This document shows positions 53,401 to 62,007 of a DNA stretch of 64,000 nucleotides, one piece after another (within the stretch, counting starts at the first letter, position 1; each line of letters opens with the position of its first letter). The notes under the pieces were generated by a model, which saw only the letters and a list, made by a program, of their open reading frames with translations, was not told the DNA's origin and did no database searches. The DNA comes from Anseranas semipalmata. Taxonomy: Eukaryota; Chordata; Aves; Anseriformes; Anseranatidae. The DNA is taken from positions 286,867 through 350,866 of the forward strand of contig VXAA01006529.1 in NCBI GenBank assembly GCA_013399115.1. The letters are read 5' to 3'. The translations under genes and the position numbers were made by a program.

Positions 53401-54237
53401 AGTAAGACCACAACAGAATACTGTAATACTTCTTTTTCTTCTTAAGTCTTACTTTCATTTGTGCAACACATTTAGGCCAAAAAGCAAGATAGACATACTA
53501 CATCATTAGAGTAAACTTATCAGTGGTCTATAACACAACAAGGTCTTATCAAATTCTGAGAACAAATCTGTTCCCCTTTAGTATAATACATCCTCAAATT
53601 CTCTGACCAAGGAAATCAGTCCACTGATGGAGCATAGAACTTTTTCCCAAGAAGCAGGCTTTCAGGACACACTACATCCTTGAGTAGAATGCACGGGTAT
53701 TTTTTTTTTTTCAGCCCTTCTTCCTAGGTATGGGATCCATGAAAAGTTATGTCTTACCTTTACAGATTATTTTTGAAGCAATCCGTGGGGTGTCGATGAG
53801 AAGTGACATGGCTATTGATGATATTCTGTTCCAAGCAGGACCCTGTTTAGGTAAGTTTAGACTTACTTTTCTTTTCCTAGGAGACATCTAGCAAGTCACA
53901 TACTATTTTTTGTACTTGGGTGATACATCTTCCCTTGAATCCCCACTGAATGGATCTGTATTTAATATTACGCTGATGTGTTAGTGTAGAATTTCTGTTT
54001 TTTACTAAGATGTGGGACCATCCTTCAAAATTCAGACTAGTTAAAATCTTACAGCACTTTTTACAAGCTGTATGGCAGTTCCATTTAAATCCAACATGGT
54101 AATTACATTGTCTTATGTCTTATGTACAATAAAAATACAAGAAATTACAGTATTTCTCCCTTTTTTGTATTCTAGAAGTGGAAGAAATTCAATTCTCATC
54201 AGGCTATCCTGACAGCTTAAATGAAATTGAGTATTAA
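23185..54237 (+). CDS. MAMDC2: MAMDC2 coding span, 12 exons (C-terminal 635 residues)
   Basis: MAM domain-containing protein 2 (mamcan), a secreted extracellular proteoglycan made essentially of four MAM domains. Twelve GT-AG exons read continuously with matching phases: 23185-23450, 24317-24401, 25379-25516, 29333-29589, 32936-33029, 35637-35783, 36680-36945, 47440-47533, 49193-49345, 52333-52592, 53766-53850 and 54176-54237. They total 1907 nt, giving 635 residues plus stop. The human protein is 686 aa and has about 637 residues from the equivalent glycine, so only the signal peptide and the start of MAM1 (about 50 residues, probably exons 1-2) are missing. The order is rest of MAM1, MAM2 (about residues 118-277 of this partial product), MAM3 (about 290-447), MAM4 (about 457-614) and a short acidic tail. 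No frameshift or premature stop is seen. Identification rests on remembered similarity to the human protein, which is strong along its whole length. Confidence 0.96.
23451..24316 (+). other. MAMDC2: MAMDC2 intron 3
   Basis: 866 bases between two well-phased exons. No repeat or second exon recognised. Confidence 0.9.
24317..24401 (+). CDS. MAMDC2: MAMDC2 exon 4 (MAM1 C-terminal part)
   Basis: 85 nt, entering in phase 0 after GTGCAG and leaving in phase 1 at the donor GTAAGT (24402). It encodes IVLEGEMGQ through ITPGYCI, the closing strand of MAM1 with the fourth MAM cysteine. It is short, with no open frame long enough to stand out alone, and is recognised by phase continuity and family similarity. 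Confidence 0.93.
24402..25378 (+). other. MAMDC2: MAMDC2 intron 4
   Basis: 977 bases of AT-rich unique sequence with normal splice signals. Nothing else recognised. Confidence 0.9.
25379..25516 (+). CDS. MAMDC2: MAMDC2 exon 5 (MAM2 N-terminal part)
   Basis: 138 nt, phase 1 in and phase 1 out (acceptor TTGCAG, donor GTAAGC). The split first codon gives Glu, then [13 protein letters not shown], the classical MAM opening with two cysteines. It continues through [13 protein letters not shown] and ILPKDHT to a split Gly. It abuts MAM1 with essentially no linker, as in the human protein. Confidence 0.95.
25517..29332 (+). other. MAMDC2: MAMDC2 intron 5, with a long CR1
   Basis: 3816 bases. It carries a 1.5 kb CR1 (about 25770-27306) on the same strand as the gene. 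The remaining 2 kb (27307-29332) is AT-rich unique sequence with no gene or repeat that I recognise. Confidence 0.88.
25770..27306 (+). mobile_element. CR1 LINE, longest copy (about 1.5 kb)
   Basis: Begins before the reverse transcriptase palm with [13 protein letters not shown], then a [19 protein letters not shown] segment and [20 protein letters not shown], followed by [20 protein letters not shown]. The YADD-type box reads ADDT as in other CR1s. Frameshifts separate this from the C-terminal part ([20 protein letters not shown]). Ends ATATTCTATGATTCTATGAT. Inside MAMDC2 intron 5. 5' edge uncertain by about 30 bases. Confidence 0.93.
29333..29589 (+). CDS. MAMDC2: MAMDC2 exon 6 (MAM2 central part)
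   Basis: 257 nt, phase 1 in and phase 0 out (acceptor TTTTAG, donor GTAAAA). It starts [14 protein letters not shown], contains [10 protein letters not shown] with the third MAM cysteine, then FTLYLRD and YEEIWKTD, and ends PYPMEV. Very close to the human protein along its length. Confidence 0.95.
30224..30360. repeat. TA-rich simple repeat
   Basis: Imperfect TATA/ATAC/ATAT tract with short palindromic stretches in MAMDC2 intron 6. Confidence 0.85.
31625..31975 (+). mobile_element. Ancient turtle-like CR1/L3 3' end relic
   Basis: Consecutive segments TATGGTAGAAGCTTATAAAA, ATCATGAGTG, TTTTTTCATACATAGCATAA, CTGTAGAACTCAATTCCACA, GATTAGACAAATTTGTGGAA and GATACTGGGCAAAATGGGCC follow, in order, the 3' end of the old CR1/L3-type LINE abundant in turtles. 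Heavily mutated, so probably inserted before the bird radiation. Confidence 0.7.
32936..33029 (+). CDS. MAMDC2: MAMDC2 exon 7 (MAM2 C-terminal part)
   Basis: 94 nt, phase 0 in and phase 1 out (acceptor TTCCAG, donor GTATGA). Encodes [13 protein letters not shown] then [14 protein letters not shown], the signature closing motif of a MAM domain (A-L/I-D-D followed by a terminal Cys), and a potential N-glycosylation site NQT in the linker to MAM3. Confidence 0.95.
33030..35636 (+). other. MAMDC2: MAMDC2 intron 7
   Basis: 2607 bases. Contains a TA-rich tract at about 33887-33935. No CR1 or exon recognised in the rest. Confidence 0.88.
33887..33935. repeat. TA-rich tract
   Basis: Imperfect AT-only tract (ATATGATATTAATATATATG and continuing) in MAMDC2 intron 7. 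Confidence 0.8.
35637..35783 (+). CDS. MAMDC2: MAMDC2 exon 8 (linker and MAM3 N-terminal part)
   Basis: 147 nt, phase 1 in and out (acceptor TTTTAG, donor GTAAAT). A short linker ([10 protein letters not shown]) precedes [13 protein letters not shown], the MAM opening with two cysteines, then [12 protein letters not shown] and GDHTTGF, the canonical D-H-T motif before the next strand. Confidence 0.95.
35784..36679 (+). other. MAMDC2: MAMDC2 intron 8
   Basis: 896 bases of unique sequence. Nothing beyond splice sites recognised. Confidence 0.9.
36680..36945 (+). CDS. MAMDC2: MAMDC2 exon 9 (MAM3 central part)
   Basis: 266 nt, phase 1 in and phase 0 out (acceptor TTGCAG, donor GTAAGA). Starts [15 protein letters not shown], contains [13 protein letters not shown] with the third MAM cysteine and [13 protein letters not shown], and ends KKPMPCK. 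The cysteine near the end is threonine in the human protein as I recall it, so it may be lineage-specific. Confidence 0.95.
40991..41045. repeat. CA then TA microsatellite
   Basis: ACACACACACACATATATAT followed by further ATATAT blocks. Confidence 0.9.
41137..41210. repeat. Short tandem plus T tract
   Basis: AAAAGTGTTTTTATACCCAT, a variant GTGGTTTTATACCC and again AAAAAGTGTTTT running into a T tract: three degenerate units of about 20 bases. Confidence 0.7.
41497..41532. repeat. GT microsatellite
   Basis: GTGTGCGTGTGTGTG followed by two GTTTGTGTGT units. Confidence 0.9.
41965..42240 (+). mobile_element. Ancient CR1/L3 relic
   Basis: AAAACAAACAAAAGGAAGGA, CTTTTTCAGGAATGGCTGGA, AATCCCTTGCCACGGGTTGC, TGTGGAGGCCAATAGTACAC and GGCAAATTGATGGAAAATAG follow the same old CR1/L3 3' region as the relic at 31625, shifted slightly upstream. 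The extent to the right is uncertain. Confidence 0.6.
43459..43530. repeat. 13-bp hairpin followed by short tandem
   Basis: ATCTATTATTTCT (43459-43471) and AGAAATAATAGAT (43480-43492) are perfect reverse complements with an 8-base loop. The right arm leads into three copies of an ATAGATTCTCTTA-like unit (to about 43528), suggesting local slippage. Confidence 0.8.
45670..45725. repeat. Scrap of the same old palindromic repeat family
   Basis: GAACCTGCTCCCAGTGATGT followed by CAATAGGAAAAC matches the core CCCATTGAAGTCAATGGGAA-type motif with a few changes. Short, hence low certainty. Confidence 0.4.
47055..47140. repeat. AAC/AAAC microsatellite
   Basis: About 85 bases of mixed AAC, AAAC and AACAA units ending in four ACAAACA blocks. 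Lies about 300 bases upstream of MAMDC2 exon 10. A likely polymorphic site. Confidence 0.95.
47440..47533 (+). CDS. MAMDC2: MAMDC2 exon 10 (MAM3 C-terminal part)
   Basis: 94 nt, phase 0 in and phase 1 out (acceptor TTGCAG, donor GTAAGA). Encodes [14 protein letters not shown] then [14 protein letters not shown]. The closing ALDD...C motif is clear. This domain carries an extra cysteine pair (CKSFWDC), also present in the human protein. Confidence 0.94.
47534..49192 (+). other. MAMDC2: MAMDC2 intron 10
   Basis: 1659 bases. The minus strand at 47740-48240 is open for 166 codons without resembling any family I know; treated as chance. No CR1 recognised. Confidence 0.85.
49193..49345 (+). CDS. 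MAMDC2: MAMDC2 exon 11 (MAM4 N-terminal part)
   Basis: 153 nt, phase 1 in and out (acceptor TTATAG, donor GTGAGT at 49346). A proline-rich linker (LLPPSPG) leads to [13 protein letters not shown], the MAM opening, then a very basic run [13 protein letters not shown] and GDHTTGVG. A second GT (GTAGGT) three bases upstream of the donor could serve as an alternative but would break the phase. Confidence 0.95.
   Translation: MYCHPLLESVLLKKMSVYLPRRREVVGVGTGEGVQLPPLTPDQKETTLLG
49491..49996 (-). mobile_element. CR1 LINE 3' end, antisense in MAMDC2
   Basis: The minus strand is open for 115 codons (49583-49930): [20 protein letters not shown] and [20 protein letters not shown]. The + strand starts with the reverse complement of the CR1 tail (GAATCACTGAATCACAGAAT). 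Good preservation suggests a fairly young copy. Confidence 0.93.
50416..50464. repeat. Palindromic 20-bp tandem (cruciform candidate)
   Basis: Two direct 20-bp copies (TTCCATTTCTAAATGGAATA, then the same ending AAAA), each itself an inverted repeat TTCCATTT-CT-AAATGGAA. With outer CCCTT and AAGGG the whole 49 bases form a near-perfect palindrome centred on AATATT. Confidence 0.85.
50788..50820. repeat. GTTT microsatellite
   Basis: A T run followed by six GTTT units. Confidence 0.9.
52333..52592 (+). CDS. MAMDC2: MAMDC2 exon 12 (MAM4 central part)
   Basis: 260 nt, phase 1 in and phase 0 out (acceptor TTTAAG, a less common but valid AG context; donor GTAAGA). Starts [14 protein letters not shown], contains [13 protein letters not shown] with the third MAM cysteine, then LSVYLKKEG and [16 protein letters not shown]. 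Confidence 0.95.
52593..53765 (+). other. MAMDC2: MAMDC2 intron 12
   Basis: 1173 bases with an old antisense CR1 tail at about 52740-52925. The rest is unrecognised. Confidence 0.88.
52740..52925 (-). mobile_element. Old CR1 tail, antisense
   Basis: AGAATAGTTTATTTGGAAAG, then ACCTTCAACAATCACCCAGT, TCTTGAACACTGACAGACAT and CACCTGCCCGGTAAAG follow the order of a reversed CR1 3' region, with many changes. Looks like a CR1-X-type copy (recollection, not a search). Confidence 0.75.
53766..53850 (+). CDS. MAMDC2: MAMDC2 exon 13 (MAM4 C-terminal part)
   Basis: 85 nt, phase 0 in and phase 1 out (acceptor TTACAG, donor GTAAGT). Encodes [14 protein letters not shown] then [13 protein letters not shown], with the closing IDD...C motif of the last MAM domain. 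Confidence 0.95.
54176..54237 (+). CDS. MAMDC2: MAMDC2 exon 14 (C-terminal tail and stop)
   Basis: The coding part of the terminal exon is 62 nt (acceptor TTCTAG). It completes a split Glu codon and gives a short acidic tail with [13 protein letters not shown], ending LNEIEY and TAA at 54235-54237. The human protein ends with the same LNEIEY, confirming both gene identity and the stop. Confidence 0.96.
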
Positions 54238-55160
54238 ATACAGTCTGCTGAAAGGAATGGAGTGTGTAGAAGGTTTTTATGTGAGAAACTGCACAAACTC
54301 CTTATTTTTAAACGTGTTTTAAGTAAATACTGGACTGGTTTGGATATGCACCGATGTGTAGGAAGACCTCAGAGCACTCATGTTCCTCGCCTTTGCAATG
54401 AAATTATTGACTCAGGGCTTCTTAGACTGTTTTTTTTTTTTTTTATTATTATTTTTCTCTTTTGCATGAGGTATCAATTATTATATAAAGGCTTCCCATT
54501 TTGCACAGATCGTTCAACACAGTATTTTAGTGCTTTGTTTTTGTGTAAATCTTTCTGGTATTTAGGTAAAAAGAGGAAAGTAAAGGTGCACAATTAAAAT
54601 CCAGTATTGTGTTACCTTAAATCTGCATTCAGTGAATGTTTTGTGTTGGGTACAGAACGGATTTTTGTTAAGGAAATTATAAATATTTTGAAATAATAAA
54701 GAAAATAGTATTAGATACTACTAATATCCTACAGGTTAAGTGCAATTATTCACGAGACAATTCTCTCTGGGAAACTCTAACACTTTGCAGGCAATTTTTT
54801 GTGTTTTTGTATTCTTCTACTATAACAATCTATTTGTCATCCTTACCGATAATAAGCTCACTTTTCGTATTCCAGTATAATTCAGTGTAACCTACTGACA
54901 TTTTGAACTATATGAAATGAAACTCTTTGAAACCGTATGTTTTTTGGCATACAAATCTTGTTTTCTAAATACATCAGGTTGTATGCTCACAGAGAATGTA
55001 CTTATACTTTACCTAGCCACAAATGCCTTGCAATCATATTAATAAGATACTGAATTCACACAACTTGTTAATTGTTAAGATTTTTTATGTGTTTGTGTTT
55101 AAGGTTTTGTTATTATTGAAATTATTAAAATTTCCTAATAAAATATAACTTTGAAAATTG
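54238..55160 (+). other. MAMDC2: MAMDC2 3' UTR with two poly(A) signals
   Basis: AT-rich sequence after the stop. AATAAA occurs at 54695-54700 and again at 55137-55142. The second is followed by a TG/T-rich stretch suited to cleavage and is the likelier distal end. The 3' limit is inferred to about 15-30 bases. Confidence 0.65.
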
Positions 55161-58100
55161 TCTGCTTCAGACTTTAGTTATTGGTATAATGAAAAACTGA
55201 ACCTAATATAACAGCCTGCATTCGTTGTTTTGAATATGGAGAAAATGAAATGCATGGGATCACATCATGTAAGACAGCTGACAGAAAGCAGTCTGATCTG
55301 CTACAGGAAGTACCAGTACTGACCCATACAAGTGATTCTTACAGCCACCACATTCAAGCTGTTTCTGCAAGATGTGAGCCCTGAAAAACGGCAACAGCCT
55401 TCGCTCCTTTCAGAACAAAGGAAGCAGCATTTCCAATGGGCTCTAAGAATCAACAGCACCTGGGACATGCTAGATGAGGTTTCGCATTGTTCTATGAATG
55501 CTTTAGATTGCCTCCACCCAAAACCTGTTACACTCAGCTGTACAGAGCACTTTTAGAAAAAACTGAACATCTAGCCCTTTGCATCACTATTAGGTTTTCA
55601 TTTTGGCGACACAAACAATTAAAGAGCTTGTTCAATTAAATACATTTAGTAATAACATATACATTTAATTACTTTAAATTTTTAAACTTTAAATTACTTT
55701 TTTAATTATACATTTAATCAACCAAAACCAATGGACTACTTTCATAAGAGCTAATACAGTTTTACAGTTGTACTATAAAGCCTATGTTTTGGTATCAACA
55801 TTCAGATCAAATTATTTAAACGGAAAACGAGTGAAAATGAAGTGGTTAAAATCACCATGCTTGGTGGTTCTCCATACTTCTGATGGGACTTTTCTATAAA
55901 AGAAATGAAGCACAAGGTATAACTATTGTATTCCTATCTCTAACATCTTTATGCAGCTCCTCTTCATTCCACCAAAGTAATCAGATTCAGACTGATATGA
56001 ATGAGAACATAAGCAAATTACTCTATTCCGCTCACAGTAGATGTCTAGGAACCTCACTGGTACGATGATTTTGTTGGTATCACTTTTGTTGGTAGGCTCT
56101 TTAGTGTCTACTGAGTATCAGTCCATAGAATAGGAAATTCTCAGACTAGAACCTTGAAAGAAGGGTTGTAAAACATCTGAAAAACGGGGAAGATGCACTA
56201 AGATTTCTCTACTGGCAAACTTTAATTTTATGGTGATGTAAAAAACATTTCATCAGCTCTGCTCAATTAGGAAGCTCCCTGAGCACCTAATTTCTGTCCT
56301 GGATCCATTTTTGTGTACTATTTGTTCCCCTCTCACTGTGGCAGCAGCTGTACAGGGATCACAGCATGGCAAAGAGCAGTTCTGAGTCTGTTCCGCACTA
56401 GGCCTATTCACTGTTTGAAAATTTCTTCAAAAGCGATACAAATACTTGCTTTGAGCCCAGTTGAGGCAAAGTCCATAGAACGGCTATGAAAAGAAAGCCT
56501 TTAAAAGCAGTTGTAACACCTCAGACACTAAAAGGCTTGTATTTGATTGCTCTAAATGTAGCTTTGTGCTGCAGTGGAACTGAACTTGTCCTAATAGCAG
56601 AGGATAAGGCCTTTTAGTGCCCTCTTGTTTCGTACTCTTCTTATTCTTTAAATATATTCCATTAGTTGATATTTTGTCATTATCCTTATTACCTTCTAAA
56701 AAGAGCATGAAATTCTCATCTCAGTTGCACCAATGGAAATCCAGAATAACAACATAAAATATCACTGTTATTCTGGATTTATGCCAATGTAAATGAAACC
56801 GTATTCTGGCCGAATATTGTGTCACATCAGCATAAACATAAGGTAAATTCAAGTTTACAGTTATGAACATTGACTAAAACGGCTCAAGATGAGCACTAAA
56901 AGACCTGGCATTTTATCAACTTGGATCTGAACACAACTCAAAAGTGTGACCACCAGCACTCAAGAGACCCACTGCTTCAAAAGGACTACCATATAAGGTA
57001 AAATGCTTAAAAAGAAAAAGCACACTTTTTCCTGAAACATGGCACACTGAGTCAGAAGGTTCTACCCCTCACACTTTGAAACAGTCTCATCCTCCCTCAA
57101 ACAAACACTAGATGTCAGATGTAAAATTCATTCAATCTTAACATTTCCTTTGGGGAAAAAAAAAAGCATCAGTTTGTGATTTCAGGTTTCTTAGTTGCTT
57201 AGGAATGAATGAAGAAACCTTCAATATTCCTTTATGCTGCTTTGGTCTTTATTCAACTCCTTGCAGTTTTCTCCCCATCCTTCCTCTGTCCTTTTCCTGT
57301 CCACCTCCTGCACCACTCCCACCCACCCAATGCCCTTTCTTTTTCCAGCCTGCACAGGGTCTTTGTGAGCACCATCAGCATTTTGGTCTCTTGCCTAGCC
57401 AACTGCATATACTGTTCACTGCTGAGTACTGTGTTCCAGCTCACTGCTCTTACAACCTGCACTGGCTTTTAAATCTTCCCTCTCTTCTTTCAAGAAGTGA
57501 AAGCACTGTCTACTCACTGGCCCAAGCACTGTCTACCTTGTGGCCTTCACGGTCTCTTTTTTTCCAGCTCTTACTAGCATCCACTCACCAGACCCTTGAA
57601 AATGCTCCATGACAAACTCTGGGAAAAGCAGATCTCTTCAGCAGTCTCTGGCAGGACTATGTTGAAATGGTTCCTTATTCAAATGCCTCCTTCTCTTTCA
57701 GCCGTAACTCGTAGTTCGTGGGTCCAACTCTACACGTTTAGACTGCAAGCTTGAGACATAACCGATTTAAGAGACATTTTTTATTATGCAAAACATTACC
57801 AGGAATTAATAAATCAACTAATAATCTAATTATGAAATATACCAGTAACAAATTTACAATTCTATCTTTTTGCACTCTACTACAGAGAATTACAAAGCTA
57901 TTATCACAAATCTTATGAATGGTACAAAAAATACTTTCAATTTTGTTATCCTTCCCCCTCTACATCGCATATTACTAGCGTGCACTGCTGTCCTTTGTTC
58001 TTGTACACCAGTTTTTCTGCATGTGAACCTGAAGGAGAGTCCCGTGGGTTGCTGAGTGGCTACCCCGTGTGCTGGGATATGCAGGTCAGCTTCACCACTA

Positions 58101-58540
58101 CCTGTGGGCATCCGCCCTCGTATCGCTGGGGCAGAAGTCCCCTCCATTCTTTAGCTGGTCTCAGTTCACACCCCCTTCTCCTCCTCAACGTTTTCCCCTG
58201 TATCTGGAACAACTTTTTCACTGCCTTTGTAGATTCTTTTCTCCACCTAAACTCTCTCAAAAAAGCAAACTGCCTTAAATTACTTTTTTCCTTATTGGTC
58301 CCAATTCTGCTACATCCACACTCAAATAGTGCATGTTGGTATCTTAACGGAGGCAGTCTCAGCATCTGTAGGGTGTTACAGGTGTGGTAACTTGGGTTTA
58401 TAGGTGGCCTGGCAAGCGCCTGCACCCCAGTCCTCCCCCAGCAGCATCTGGCTCATGCCGGTGGCCTTGCTCTCCTTGTAAGCCCTCCAGGACAAGCCCC
58501 TCCAGGGACGTGCAGCCCCTTTGCCCAGCTCCACGTGAGC
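55161..58540. other. Intergenic MAMDC2-SMC5 spacer
   Basis: About 3.4 kb between the last MAMDC2 poly(A) signal and the SMC5 CpG island. Contains a palindromic ancient repeat remnant (56722-56815). The part from about 57240 to 58420 is pyrimidine-rich on the + strand, and its long open frames (up to 136 codons) look compositional. Near 57735 a short piece (GACTGCAAGCTTGAGACA) resembles an old interspersed-repeat tail, but it is too short to call. Confidence 0.75.
56722..56815. repeat. Palindromic ancient repeat remnant with perfect 15-bp stem
   Basis: Arms AAATCCAGAATAACA (56737-56751) and TGTTATTCTGGATTT (56766-56780) are perfect reverse complements around a 14-base loop. The outer flanks GCACCAATGG and ATGCCAATGTAAATG, then ATTCTGGCC, match the known amniote motif of CCGGATTTACACCAGTGTAA type. 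Located between MAMDC2 and SMC5. Confidence 0.6.
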
Positions 58541-58765
58541 ACCGGCAGACAGTTTCACCTCCGGGCTCCAGCAGCGTCACCCCGGCCGCGGGCTGCAGCA
58601 GGCACCCGGCTCCGAGCGGGGAGGCGACGCGCAGCGCAGGGGCGGCGCGGGGCCCGCAGTCGCACCGGCGGTGACCCTGCGGTCCGGGTGCCACGGTGTC
58701 GCTGGCGGGCGCTCCGCTGGCACCCATCCTTCTCCAGGCTTCCTCATCTCTCACGGAACGCACGC

Positions 58766-59632
58766 NNNNNNNNNNNNNNNNNNNNNNNNNNNNNNNNNNN
58801 NNNNNNNNNNNNNNNNNNNNNNNNNNNNNNNNNNNNNNNNNNNNNNNNNNNNNNNNNNNNNNNNNNNNNNNNNNNNNNNNNNNNNNNNNNNNNNNNNNNN
58901 NNNNNNNNNNNNNNNNNNNNNNNNNNNNNNNNNNNNNNNNNNNNNNNNNNNNNNNNNNNNNNNNNNNNNNNNNNNNNNNNNNNNNNNNNNNNNNNNNNNN
59001 NNNNNNNNNNNNNNNNNNNNNNNNNNNNNNNNNNNNNNNNNNNNNNNNNNNNNNNNNNNNNNNNNNNNNNNNNNNNNNNNNNNNNNNNNNNNNNNNNNNN
59101 NNNNNNNNNNNNNNNNNNNNNNNNNNNNNNNNNNNNNNNNNNNNNNNNNNNNNNNNNNNNNNNNNNNNNNNNNNNNNNNNNNNNNNNNNNNNNNNNNNNN
59201 NNNNNNNNNNNNNNNNNNNNNNNNNNNNNNNNNNNNNNNNNNNNNNNNNNNNNNNNNNNNNNNNNNNNNNNNNNNNNNNNNNNNNNNNNNNNNNNNNNNN
59301 NNNNNNNNNNNNNNNNNNNNNNNNNNNNNNNNNNNNNNNNNNNNNNNNNNNNNNNNNNNNNNNNNNNNNNNNNNNNNNNNNNNNNNNNNNNNNNNNNNNN
59401 NNNNNNNNNNNNNNNNNNNNNNNNNNNNNNNNNNNNNNNNNNNNNNNNNNNNNNNNNNNNNNNNNNNNNNNNNNNNNNNNNNNNNNNNNNNNNNNNNNNN
59501 NNNNNNNNNNNNNNNNNNNNNNNNNNNNNNNNNNNNNNNNNNNNNNNNNNNNNNNNNNNNNNNNNNNNNNNNNNNNNNNNNNNNNNNNNNNNNNNNNNNN
59601 NNNNNNNNNNNNNNNNNNNNNNNNNNNNNNNN
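58766..59632. other. Assembly gap (867 N) in CpG island
   Basis: A run of N flanked on both sides by very GC-rich, CpG-dense sequence. Probably hides the SMC5 transcription start and exon 1. Confidence 0.99.

Positions 59633-62007
<2,375 letters not shown>

Noticed and set aside
57205..58425. Open frames of 121-136 codons in the intergenic spacer
   Set aside because: The sequence is strongly pyrimidine-biased, several frames are open at once, and no domain or splice context is recognisable.
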